Source: Alphaproteobacteria bacterium (GTDB lineage: Bacteria; Pseudomonadota; Alphaproteobacteria; SP197). Taken from it: DNA of 8,699 bases. The translations under genes and the position numbers were made by a program. The notes below the pieces were generated by a model. That model was given only the letters and a program-made list of their open reading frames with translations, had not been told where the DNA came from and did no database searches. The stretch covers positions 1 to 8,699 of the forward strand of contig JAJEBJ010000364.1 in the NCBI GenBank assembly GCA_022822575.1. Reading direction: 5' to 3'. Shown here in pieces: positions 1 through 6,423 of this stretch (position 1 is its first letter; each line of letters begins with the position of its first letter).

Positions 1-123
1 TGTGCTCCGCATCGGTCCCCCGGTTGGACGATCACCGGAAGGAAGGTGACCTTGACCCCTTCGTGGCGTCAAGATGGCGAGTGCCGGCAAGGGGACGACG
101 TGGCAGGATGACAGCGATTGAAC

Positions 124-129
124 GAGGAG
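124..129 (+). promoter_or_regulatory. Ribosome binding site that decides the rutE start
   Basis: GAGGAG lies 7 bases before the ATG at 137 but only 1 base before the in-frame GTG at 131. The spacing favours the ATG, so the gene is called from 137. Confidence 0.6.
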
Positions 130-136
130 TGTGCGG

Positions 137-784
137 ATGACCCAGGAGCTTCAGCAAGCCCGAGACCGGATCACCGCATACCGCGAGAGGATATCCCGGC
201 TCGACGAGGACTCTCTCGACCTGCTGTTCCGGGAGGCCCGCACCCACAATGCATGGCAGAAACGGGAGGTGAGCGACGACCAGTTGCGCGAGATCTGGGA
301 TGTCATGAAGTTCGGCGCCACCAGCGCCAATACCCTGCCGGCACGCATCGTCTTCATCCGCTCGCCACAGGCGAAGGAGAAACTGGGAGCGTGCCTGTCG
401 CCGGGCAATGTCGACAAGACGATTGCAGCGCCGGTCACCGCACTGCTTGCCCACGACACCCGCTTCTTCGATCGCTTCGAGAGATTGTTCCCCATCTATC
501 CGGCGATGGCGGACCAGTGGGCCGACGATCCCGAAGCAGCGCGTTCCTTCGCCCGCCACCAGGGTACGCTGCAGGGCGCCTACCTCATTCTTGCCATCCG
601 TGCCGTGGGCCTCGACGCCGGACCGATGCTGGGATTCGACGGGAAGAAGGTGGATGCCGCCTTCCTGGCCGGCACCGCCTGGGAGTCGAACTTCCTGTGC
701 AACATCGGATACGGAGCCCTGGAGGGAATCCTCGGACCGCGCTTCTACCGCTACAGCTTTGACGAGGCCTGCCGTGTCGTGTGA
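137..784 (+). CDS. rutE: RutE-type malonic semialdehyde reductase / nitroreductase family protein
   Basis: A 215-residue FMN-dependent nitroreductase-fold protein. It matches the RutE (HadB) branch, which reduces malonic semialdehyde to 3-hydroxypropionate at the end of the Rut pyrimidine-degradation pathway in the cytoplasm. Recognisable family blocks in order are LFREARTHNAW (30-40), FGATSANTLPAR (59-70, the FMN phosphate region), LSPGNVDKTIAAPVTALLAHD (87-107), and the C-terminal GFDGKKVDAAF and ESNFLCNIGYG blocks (166-193). Length fits the family (about 195-215). The ATG at 137 is preferred over GTG 131 because GAGGAG is 7 bases upstream. No other rut genes (rutA-D, F, G) are present, so it may serve general aldehyde or nitro-compound reduction. 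Family assignment is firm and the exact substrate is inferred. The 3' end overlaps the convergent chaC gene by 34 bases (751-784). Confidence 0.88.
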   Translation: MTQELQQARDRITAYRERISRLDEDSLDLLFREARTHNAWQKREVSDDQLREIWDVMKFGATSANTLPARIVFIRSPQAKEKLGACLSPGNVDKTIAAPVTALLAHDTRFFDRFERLFPIYPAMADQWADDPEAARSFARHQGTLQGAYLILAIRAVGLDAGPMLGFDGKKVDAAFLAGTAWESNFLCNIGYGALEGILGPRFYRYSFDEACRVV

Positions 785-1326
785 GTGCCCGCCTGCCGGG
801 CCATGAAGGCGCGGGCCAGCCTCTCGAGCCGGAAGACGTGGGGGTCATCGATTTCCAGGTCCCGCAACGCTGATGCAAGATCGTTGAGATAGTCGATGTT
901 GCGACCGCTTGGGCCGGCGGCGTGGCAGATCTGCCTTGCCATCTCGTCATCGCCGGCCGGACCGAGCCAGGCGTCGTTGCCGACAGCGGCGATGTAGACG
1001 ATGGCCTCGACCACGCCCCCGTCACGGAATGTCAGGGGGACCGCATGACGCTCGTAGCCGTCCTTCTCGCGGTGGTCGAGGTCTCGGAAAACTGCCTCCA
1101 CCACGTCCCGGTCGACGAGATAGGCCATGCCATCACAGCAGGTCCGTGGCGCGGCAATCAGGGTGACCACGCGTCCAGGCGCATGGGGCATGCCACGATG
1201 GTCGTGTGAACCCTGCCAGAAACGCCGTTTCCAGCCGGCAAGGCGGGCCACGCGGCTCATCCGGAACGCCATGGCAGGCCGCCAGATGAGCGAACCGTAC
1301 CCAAAGATCCAGACGCCGGACATCAT
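751..1326 (-). CDS. chaC: ChaC-family gamma-glutamylcyclotransferase
   Basis: A 191-residue cytoplasmic protein of the ChaC / GGCT-like fold. Family members cleave gamma-glutamyl peptides, best known glutathione, to 5-oxoproline plus Cys-Gly. The N-terminal FGYGSLIW (8-15) is the hallmark substrate-binding loop. The block LDHREKDGYER (83-93) matches the REKGGY region of ChaC proteins, making Glu87 the likely catalytic acid. GRNIDYL (141-147) fits the conserved G-x-x-x-x-Y-L near the C-terminus. Length is normal for bacterial ChaC. Two adjacent ATG codons (1326 and 1323) can start it, and neither has a strong Shine-Dalgarno. The frame stays open far upstream through the opposite-strand permease gene, but that extension is an antisense shadow (His/Asp/Arg-rich, no motif). 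It is divergent from the peptide ABC transporter with a 117-base gap, and convergent with rutE. Whether it acts on glutathione or on an imported gamma-glutamyl peptide cannot be told from sequence. Confidence 0.87.
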   Translation of the reverse strand: MMSGVWIFGYGSLIWRPAMAFRMSRVARLAGWKRRFWQGSHDHRGMPHAPGRVVTLIAAPRTCCDGMAYLVDRDVVEAVFRDLDHREKDGYERHAVPLTFRDGGVVEAIVYIAAVGNDAWLGPAGDDEMARQICHAAGPSGRNIDYLNDLASALRDLEIDDPHVFRLERLARAFMARQAGTHTTRQASSKL

Positions 1327-1386
1327 GCGGAAAGCCGTTCTGCGCCAACCGACACGAACCCTGGCCGGTTGCCGATTCCGCCTGTC

Positions 1387-1396
1387 ATTTGCAAAT
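1387..1396. promoter_or_regulatory. 10-base perfect AT-rich palindrome in the chaC/permease divergent gap
   Basis: ATTTGCAAAT is a perfect inverted repeat sitting between the divergent starts at 1326 (-) and 1444 (+), in otherwise GC-rich DNA. Its position suits an operator that could control both directions. No convincing -35/-10 pair was found: TTGCCG at 1369-1374 is followed 17 bases later by only a weak CAAATC. The operator role is inference. Confidence 0.25.
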
Positions 1397-1443
1397 CTCG
1401 GCCGGGTTCGCTTGAATGTCCGGGGTGGAAACGGGAAACGCGC

Positions 1444-2391
1444 ATGCTGACTCTGGTGGCAAGACGGCTCGCGATCGGCATTGGAACATTGCTGGGCGTG
1501 TCCGTCATCATCTTCGTCGCCACGGAGATACTTCCCGGTGATGTCGCCACCGCCATTCTTGGCCAGTCGGCCACCGAGGAGAACACTGCAGCGATCCGTG
1601 CGCAACTCGGCCTCGACCGGCCTGCCTATGAACGCTACCTGGACTGGCTGGTGGGATTCGTCCAGGGCGACCTTGGCACGTCCCTCGGAAATCGCCGCCC
1701 CATCGCACCGCAGGTGGGTTTCCGTCTCGAGAACACGCTGTTCCTGGCGGCACTCGCCGCAATCATCGCCATTCCGCTTTCGGTGTCCCTCGGACTGCTC
1801 TCCGCCATTCGCCAGGACACGCCTCTCGACAGGGGCATATCCGTGGGCAGCCTGATGGCGATCTCCGTGCCGGAGTTCTTCATTGGCTACGTCCTGATCA
1901 TCCTGTTCGCGGTCACCTTCCGGTTGTTCCCGAGTCTCTCCAACGTGAGTGACCAGATGACCCTGGGGATGCGCCTCGAGGCCATGGCGCTTCCGGCCGT
2001 CACACTCACCCTTGTCACCCTCGCCCACATGATGCGCATGACCCGTGCCGCGGTCATTGCCGTCATGTCGAGTTCCTACATCGAGATGGCGCACCTCAAG
2101 GGCGTGCGCTACTGGCGCATTGTGGTTCAGCACGCCCTGCCCAACGTGTGGTCGCCGATCATCACGGTGATCATGCTCAACATGGCCTACCTCATCGTCG
2201 GCGTGGTCGTCGTCGAGGTCGTCTTCACCTATCCGGGCATGGGCCAGTACATGGTGGATTCCGTCTCGAAACGGGACGTGCCGGTGGTCCAGGCCTGCGT
2301 CATGATCTTCGCCGGTGTCTGGATTCTTCTCACGCTCATTGCGGATATCTCGTCGATCCTCGCCAATCCGCGTCTCAGGCATCCCAAGTAG
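1444..2391 (+). CDS. Peptide-type ABC transporter permease, DppB/OppB family
   Basis: A 315-residue inner-membrane permease (BPD_transp_1 family) forming half of the channel of a dipeptide/oligopeptide/nickel-type importer. The N-terminus is the usual R-R-L plus a hydrophobic helix (9-29), followed by the ILPGD turn (29-33) and a periplasmic stretch containing GDLGTS (75-80). Further membrane segments lie near 97-122, 135-158, 180-206, 238-261 and 281-302. The EAA coupling loop that docks on the ATPase is at about 214-233 (EMAHLKG, then H-A-L-P-N). FTYPGMG (261-267) is a typical C-terminal family block. The ATG at 1444 is chosen because the helix starts right after it, as in homologues; the frame is open 25 codons further up without family similarity. 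It is the first gene of an operon with the next permease 10 bases downstream. Substrate (peptide, glutathione, opine or other) is not decidable. Confidence 0.9.
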   Translation: MLTLVARRLAIGIGTLLGVSVIIFVATEILPGDVATAILGQSATEENTAAIRAQLGLDRPAYERYLDWLVGFVQGDLGTSLGNRRPIAPQVGFRLENTLFLAALAAIIAIPLSVSLGLLSAIRQDTPLDRGISVGSLMAISVPEFFIGYVLIILFAVTFRLFPSLSNVSDQMTLGMRLEAMALPAVTLTLVTLAHMMRMTRAAVIAVMSSSYIEMAHLKGVRYWRIVVQHALPNVWSPIITVIMLNMAYLIVGVVVVEVVFTYPGMGQYMVDSVSKRDVPVVQACVMIFAGVWILLTLIADISSILANPRLRHPK

Positions 2392-2395
2392 GAGG
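2390..2395 (+). promoter_or_regulatory. Strong Shine-Dalgarno overlapping the upstream stop codon
   Basis: AGGAGG shares two bases with the TAG stop of the DppB-type gene (2389-2391) and lies 6 bases before the ATG at 2402. This fixes the start of the second permease and implies translational coupling of the two permease genes. Confidence 0.75.
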
Positions 2396-2401
2396 CGGGT
2401 C

Positions 2402-3289
2402 ATGGTTACCACATCGGAAACGGCACAATGGGTCCGCCCGACCAAGATGATGGTCGTCAAGCAGTTCTTGAGCGGCATGCCCCTGACGGCGCGTATCGGT
2501 CTCGCCATCATCCTCATCAACCTCTTCGTGGTGCTGTTCGCGCCCTGGCTCGCGCCCTACGGCGAGACCGAACTCGTGACCGACGTCTGGGCTCCCGTGT
2601 CGGCAGAGCACTGGCTTGGAGGCGATCACATCGGCAGGGACATGCTGTCCCGCATCATCTATGGCGCCCGCACGACCATTGCCATTGCCTTCGTGGCCAC
2701 CGTGCTCGCCTTCTTCATGGGGATCGTCACCGGTTTTGCGGCAGCCGTGCTCGGGGGCATCTTCGACAGCATCCTGTCGCGTTTCGTGGAAACGCTGATG
2801 GCCATTCCCACGCTGCTGATGGCGCTCGTGGTCATCTCCGTTCTCGGCTCCGATCTCTTCGTTCTGGTGGCCGTCATTGCCGTCCTCGACTCGACGCGCG
2901 TGTTCAGGCTGTCGCGGGCCATCGCGATGGACGTGGCCGTCATGGAGTATGTCGAGGCGGCAAGACTGCGAGGCGAGGGGCTGTGGTGGATCATGACACG
3001 TGAGATCCTGCCCAACACCACCCTGCCGCTGATCGCGGAGTTCGGTCTGCGCTTTGTCTTTGCCTTTCTCTTCATCGCCGCCCTGAGTTTCCTTGGCCTC
3101 GGCATCCAGCCACCCCTGGCGGACTGGGGCGGCATGGTGCGCGAAAGCTCGTCAGCCATCATCTATGGCATCGTCGCCCCGCTCTATCCGGCCGGCGCCA
3201 TTGCCATCCTTGCCGTGGGAACCAACCTCCTGGTCGACTACGTGCTGGCCTGGTCAAACCGGTCCGCGGCCACTGAATTCGAGGTGTGA
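2402..3289 (+). CDS. Peptide-type ABC transporter permease, DppC/OppC family
   Basis: A 295-residue inner-membrane permease, partner of the upstream DppB-type protein. It has the DppC/OppC layout: a cytoplasmic N-terminal tail, a first hydrophobic helix (about 32-50, ending in APWLAPYG), and then the diagnostic block HWLGGDHIGRDMLSRIIYGAR (70-90), close to the family's H-x-L-G-T-D-x-x-G-R-D. Membrane helices follow near 92-118, 132-162, 215-236 and 258-282. The EAA loop is EAARLRGEGLWWI (185-197) with ILPN at 202-205. The start is fixed by AGGAGG six bases upstream. Length is normal (family about 280-300). The ATPase gene starts four bases after this stop codon. Confidence 0.9.
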   Translation: MVTTSETAQWVRPTKMMVVKQFLSGMPLTARIGLAIILINLFVVLFAPWLAPYGETELVTDVWAPVSAEHWLGGDHIGRDMLSRIIYGARTTIAIAFVATVLAFFMGIVTGFAAAVLGGIFDSILSRFVETLMAIPTLLMALVVISVLGSDLFVLVAVIAVLDSTRVFRLSRAIAMDVAVMEYVEAARLRGEGLWWIMTREILPNTTLPLIAEFGLRFVFAFLFIAALSFLGLGIQPPLADWGGMVRESSSAIIYGIVAPLYPAGAIAILAVGTNLLVDYVLAWSNRSAATEFEV

Positions 3290-3293
3290 ATAC

Positions 3294-4970
3294 GTGAACG
3301 AGGAAGCGGCCGGCACCGGCACTGGCGAAACCCTGCTGGAGATGCAGGCACTGCGCGTCGAGGCGCTTGGCGCGGACGGCAATCCGTTCCGCATCGTCAA
3401 CGACATCGATATCAACCTGAAGCGCGGTGAGGTCCTTGGCCTGATCGGCGAATCAGGCGCCGGCAAGTCGACCATCGGTCTCGCCTCCATGTGCTTTGCC
3501 CGACCGGGCTGCCTGATCACCGGTGGCAGGATTCTCTTCGCCGGCACCGACCTGCGCCAGCAGGACGAGGACGACGTGCGTCAGATCAGGGGGGTGCGGG
3601 CGGCCTACATCGCGCAGAGCGCCGCTGCCGCCTTCAACCCGGCCAAGCGGCTTAATGACCAGGTGACGGAAGCGGCGGTGCGCCACAGCGTCATGTCGCA
3701 CTCCAATGCGATGAAACGCGCCGAGGATCTCTACACCAGGCTCGATCTTCCCGATCCAGCGCGCATCGGAAGACGCTATCCACACCAGGTTTCGGGTGGC
3801 CAGTTGCAACGCGTCATGTCCGCCATGGCCATGACCTGTGGACCGGATCTCCTGGTTCTCGACGAACCCACCACGGCCCTTGACGTCACCACGCAGATCG
3901 AGGTGCTGGCCACGGTGCGCGACCTCATCCGCAACAACAACACGGCGGCACTCTACATCACCCATGACCTTGCCGTGGTGGCGCAGGTCGCCGACCGCAT
4001 CATGGTGCTGCGTTATGGCGACCTGATCGAGCAGGGACCCACCGCCAAGATCCTCCACGATCCGGAAGAACCCTACACCAGGGAACTGATTTCGGCGCGC
4101 ACCGAGGACATCAACACCAAGGTCTTCACCGGCATGCCCGAGAACCCGGTTCTCGCCATCAGGGATGTCACGGCCACCTATGACGGCCAGGTCGACGTCC
4201 TGAAGAATGTCGGCGTCGAGATCGGACGGGGCGAGACCGTCGCCATCGTTGGAGAATCGGGGAGCGGAAAATCCACCCTGGCCCGGGCCGTGACGGGACT
4301 CCTGGCGCCGCGCAACGGCCATGTTGAATTCGACGGCCGGAAGCTGTCGCTTGCGCTCAGGGAGCGCAACAAGGAAGAGTTGCGCAAGATCCAGATGATC
4401 TACCAGATGCCCGATGTCGCCATCAACCCGAGGCAGCGCGTCTCGGAGATCATCGGCCGTCCCCTCACCTTCTACTTCGGTCTCACCGGCAAGGAACGCG
4501 AGGAACGGATCTTTGCCCTGCTCGAGGAGATCGATCTTGACAGGGAGTTCGCGGACCGCTTCCCGGGCCAGCTGTCGGGCGGCCAGAAGCAGAGGGTCTG
4601 CATCGCCCGCGCCCTCGCCGCCGACCCCGAACTCATCATCTGCGACGAGGTGACCTCGGCCCTCGACCAGGTGGTGGCCGCCGGCATCCTGAAACTGCTT
4701 GATCGCCTGCAGCAGGAAAAGGGTCTTGCCTACATGTTCATCACCCACGATCTCGGTATCGTGCGCAACATCGCCGACCGGACCGTGGTGATGTACCAGG
4801 GCGAGGTGGTGGAACAGGGGACCACGGAGCAGATCTTCACGCCGCCGCAGAAAGAGGCCTACACGCGCAAGCTCATCGCCTCGACTCCGGAGATGCGGAC
4901 CGACTGGCTCGACGAGGTGCTGCGTGAGCGCGGCGACCTCTTCGATATCGACGCCGCAGCCCATACCTGA
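3294..4970 (+). CDS. Peptide-type ABC transporter, two ATPase domains fused (DppD-DppF type)
   Basis: A 558-residue cytoplasmic protein carrying both nucleotide-binding domains of a peptide importer in one chain, as in GsiA (YliA). Domain 1: Walker A GESGAGKST (52-60), signature VSGGQ (166-170), Walker B LLVLDE (186-191), H-loop His224. Domain 2: Walker A GESGSGKST (320-328), Q-loop Gln371, signature LSGGQ (427-431), Walker B LIICDE (447-452), H-loop His485. Both sites look catalytically complete. After each domain an EPYTREL or EAYTRKL segment marks the short oligopeptide-type C-terminal extension; the first acts as the linker between halves. The start is a GTG with GAGG about 9 bases upstream, four bases after the permease stop; the frame extends further upstream only inside the permease gene. 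The family usually pairs with a periplasmic binding protein, but none is encoded in this window. The fused form is known from glutathione importers and from other peptide systems, so it does not set the substrate. Confidence 0.9.
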   Translation: MNEEAAGTGTGETLLEMQALRVEALGADGNPFRIVNDIDINLKRGEVLGLIGESGAGKSTIGLASMCFARPGCLITGGRILFAGTDLRQQDEDDVRQIRGVRAAYIAQSAAAAFNPAKRLNDQVTEAAVRHSVMSHSNAMKRAEDLYTRLDLPDPARIGRRYPHQVSGGQLQRVMSAMAMTCGPDLLVLDEPTTALDVTTQIEVLATVRDLIRNNNTAALYITHDLAVVAQVADRIMVLRYGDLIEQGPTAKILHDPEEPYTRELISARTEDINTKVFTGMPENPVLAIRDVTATYDGQVDVLKNVGVEIGRGETVAIVGESGSGKSTLARAVTGLLAPRNGHVEFDGRKLSLALRERNKEELRKIQMIYQMPDVAINPRQRVSEIIGRPLTFYFGLTGKEREERIFALLEEIDLDREFADRFPGQLSGGQKQRVCIARALAADPELIICDEVTSALDQVVAAGILKLLDRLQQEKGLAYMFITHDLGIVRNIADRTVVMYQGEVVEQGTTEQIFTPPQKEAYTRKLIASTPEMRTDWLDEVLRERGDLFDIDAAAHT

Positions 4971-4979
4971 CGTCGACTG

Positions 4980-5001
4980 CCGTGCCGACACGAGGGCACG
5001 G
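4980..5001. terminator. Possible bidirectional terminator hairpin
   Basis: CCGTGCC (4980-4986) pairs perfectly with GGCACGG (4995-5001) around an 8-base loop. It lies in the 45-base gap between the convergent stops at 4970 (+) and 5016 (-), where a shared terminator is expected. There is no T-run on either side, so intrinsic termination is uncertain. Confidence 0.35.
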
Positions 5002-5015
5002 GCGGCATCGAGCCT

Positions 5016-6320
5016 TCAGCGTTCGGCAATGTCGGCCGCGTGCTGGCGGAGATGGCTGCGGCTGATCAGGCCGCGCAGGGGTTCCGGCGGCATCCAGCCA
5101 GGTGCGGGGATCCGTTGCTGGTCGCGCAGCAGTGCCGAGTCCCGCCCGACCACGAGATCGGCGAGGAGGGCGCCGGCCATGGTGCCGCGCGATATCCCCG
5201 CACCGTTGCAGCCGATCGACGCCCACACTCCGTTGCCGATGGCGCCGAAGAGGTGGCCGTCGTTGCGCGTGATGCCGACGCACCCTCCCCAGGTATGCTC
5301 GATGTCGATGTCCGCAATAGCCGGCCAGCGCTTGCGGATTGAATCGACATGACAGAGCCGTGCCGACTCCAGTCTCGACGGCTGTGACGCGGCAGCTGGA
5401 CCGTATGCCAGTGTGTTGCGGACAATCAGCCGCCCGTCGGGAGTGCGCTGGATGGTCGAGCCGCCTCTCGCCGCCGGAAGCAGACCGAAACCGCAGCGGT
5501 CTCCGCCTGCGGCCTCGGCTTCGTCAGGCGTCATGGGCCGGGTCAGACTGGCGTAGAGAACAAGGGGCGCCATTGCCCGGCGGGCGACACCAAGAGACGG
5601 CGAATAGACGTTCGTGCAGAGGATGACCCCGTCGGCGACAACCTCGCCCGCCGGCGTCACGAGCCTGTGCGGACTTCCCTTCCTGTGTTCGAGAACGGGA
5701 GACTCTTCATGGAGCGCGACGTTGGCCGGCAGGGTGTCGGCAAGTCCCCGGCACAGCGCCGCCGGGTTGACCAGCGCCGTGCCCTCGACCTTGAGGCCCG
5801 CACTGTAGAAACGTGTCCCGCTGAGCGCCTCGACATCGTCGCGGCCGAGAACCTCGTGAGGGATACCCAGCGCATCATTGCCCTGGCGCTGGCGAAGAAG
5901 GCCTTCTTCCCCCGCAGGCGAGCCGGCAACCCACAGCTTGCCCCAGTCGTGCCAGTGACAGTCAATCCGGTGTTGCCGTACCAGGCTCTTCAGCATGTCC
6001 CTGCCGCCGGTACACAGCCGGGTCGCCGCCCTGGCGCGCTCCGGATCGGGAAACGGCAGGCGGTGCGGCATGAAGTGGGAGTCCAGGACAAAGCCCGAGT
6101 TTCTCCCGGATGTTCCGAAACCCACGCGTTCTGCCTCAATCAGGGCAATCTGCTGATCCGGAAGGTGGCCAGCGAGTGCGCGCGCCACCGCAAGTCCGGT
6201 GAAGCCGGCGCCGACCACGGCCCAGGGCACACGGACCGTGCCCTCGACATGTCGCGCCCGGGGTGGTGGGGGAAGGATGTTGTACCAGCCGTTGGTGGCT
6301 GCATGTGCCGGTGGCTTCAA
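5016..6320 (-). CDS. FAD-dependent oxidoreductase, DAO family (gamma-glutamylputrescine oxidase-like)
   Basis: A 434-residue flavoenzyme of the D-amino-acid-oxidase superfamily, closest in style to PuuB/OrdL proteins that oxidise the amine of gamma-glutamylputrescine or related secondary amines and amino acids. The Rossmann motif is GAGFTG (37-42) with the ribose-binding Glu62 at the end of the second strand. SGRNSG (71-76) is the FAD-contacting loop typical of the OrdL group. The C-terminal FAD block has WGGCVGITRNDGHLFG (344-359) and CNGAGISRGTMAG (371-383). No signal peptide is seen, so it is probably cytoplasmic. The start is a TTG at 6320 preceded by a G-run; a TAA lies in frame just upstream and no ATG is available, while the NGWY block (10-13) before the Rossmann fold is expected in the family, which supports the TTG. 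It faces the ABC operon and is divergent from the halogenase gene. With chaC it suggests gamma-glutamyl or amine catabolism. The substrate is not known. Confidence 0.85.
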   Translation of the reverse strand: MKPPAHAATNGWYNILPPPPRARHVEGTVRVPWAVVGAGFTGLAVARALAGHLPDQQIALIEAERVGFGTSGRNSGFVLDSHFMPHRLPFPDPERARAATRLCTGGRDMLKSLVRQHRIDCHWHDWGKLWVAGSPAGEEGLLRQRQGNDALGIPHEVLGRDDVEALSGTRFYSAGLKVEGTALVNPAALCRGLADTLPANVALHEESPVLEHRKGSPHRLVTPAGEVVADGVILCTNVYSPSLGVARRAMAPLVLYASLTRPMTPDEAEAAGGDRCGFGLLPAARGGSTIQRTPDGRLIVRNTLAYGPAAASQPSRLESARLCHVDSIRKRWPAIADIDIEHTWGGCVGITRNDGHLFGAIGNGVWASIGCNGAGISRGTMAGALLADLVVGRDSALLRDQQRIPAPGWMPPEPLRGLISRSHLRQHAADIAER

Positions 6321-6423
6321 CGGTTCACGCCCCCATTATGGCCGAATTGCATCGCATCACCCTCCGCCGGGCAGGGATGACGGCGTTATGGTAGCGTGTT
6401 GTCTGACCGGTGCATCCCGGCTA
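6321..6423. other. Divergent intergenic gap between oxidoreductase and halogenase genes
   Basis: This 103-base gap must carry the promoters for both directions. On the - strand a CATAAT -10-like hexamer (plus positions 6335-6340) has no good -35 partner and would leave a very short leader. On the + strand TTGCAT at 6347-6352 has no good -10 at 16-18 bases. I see no repeat or attachment site. It is the boundary between the metabolic genes and the peptide-modification/export genes. Confidence 0.4.

Noticed and set aside
52..81. TTGACC at 52-57 as the -35 of a rutE promoter
   Set aside because: No acceptable -10 hexamer at 16-18 bases downstream.
3..140. A + strand frame open from the left edge whose TGA overlaps the rutE ATG (ATGA at 137-140), suggesting the tail of an upstream coupled gene
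   Set aside because: The 45-residue tail is Arg-rich with no recognisable motif, another frame is also open until 111, and rutE has its own good ribosome site. It cannot be told from chance in GC-rich DNA without sequence to the left.
1327..2520. Long upstream extension of the chaC reading frame on the - strand (about 400 codons)
   Set aside because: It is antisense to the DppB-type permease, is rich in His, Asp, Glu and Arg, and shows no domain; it is the usual shadow of a membrane-protein gene in GC-rich DNA.
3453..4991. 512-codon - strand ORF opposite the ATPase gene
   Set aside because: It is the complement of a gene with two complete ABC ATPase domains; the antisense product has no motif.
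5667..6380. + strand 237-codon ORF opposite the FAD oxidoreductase
   Set aside because: Shadow of the oxidoreductase gene, whose Rossmann and C-terminal FAD motifs are clear on the - strand.
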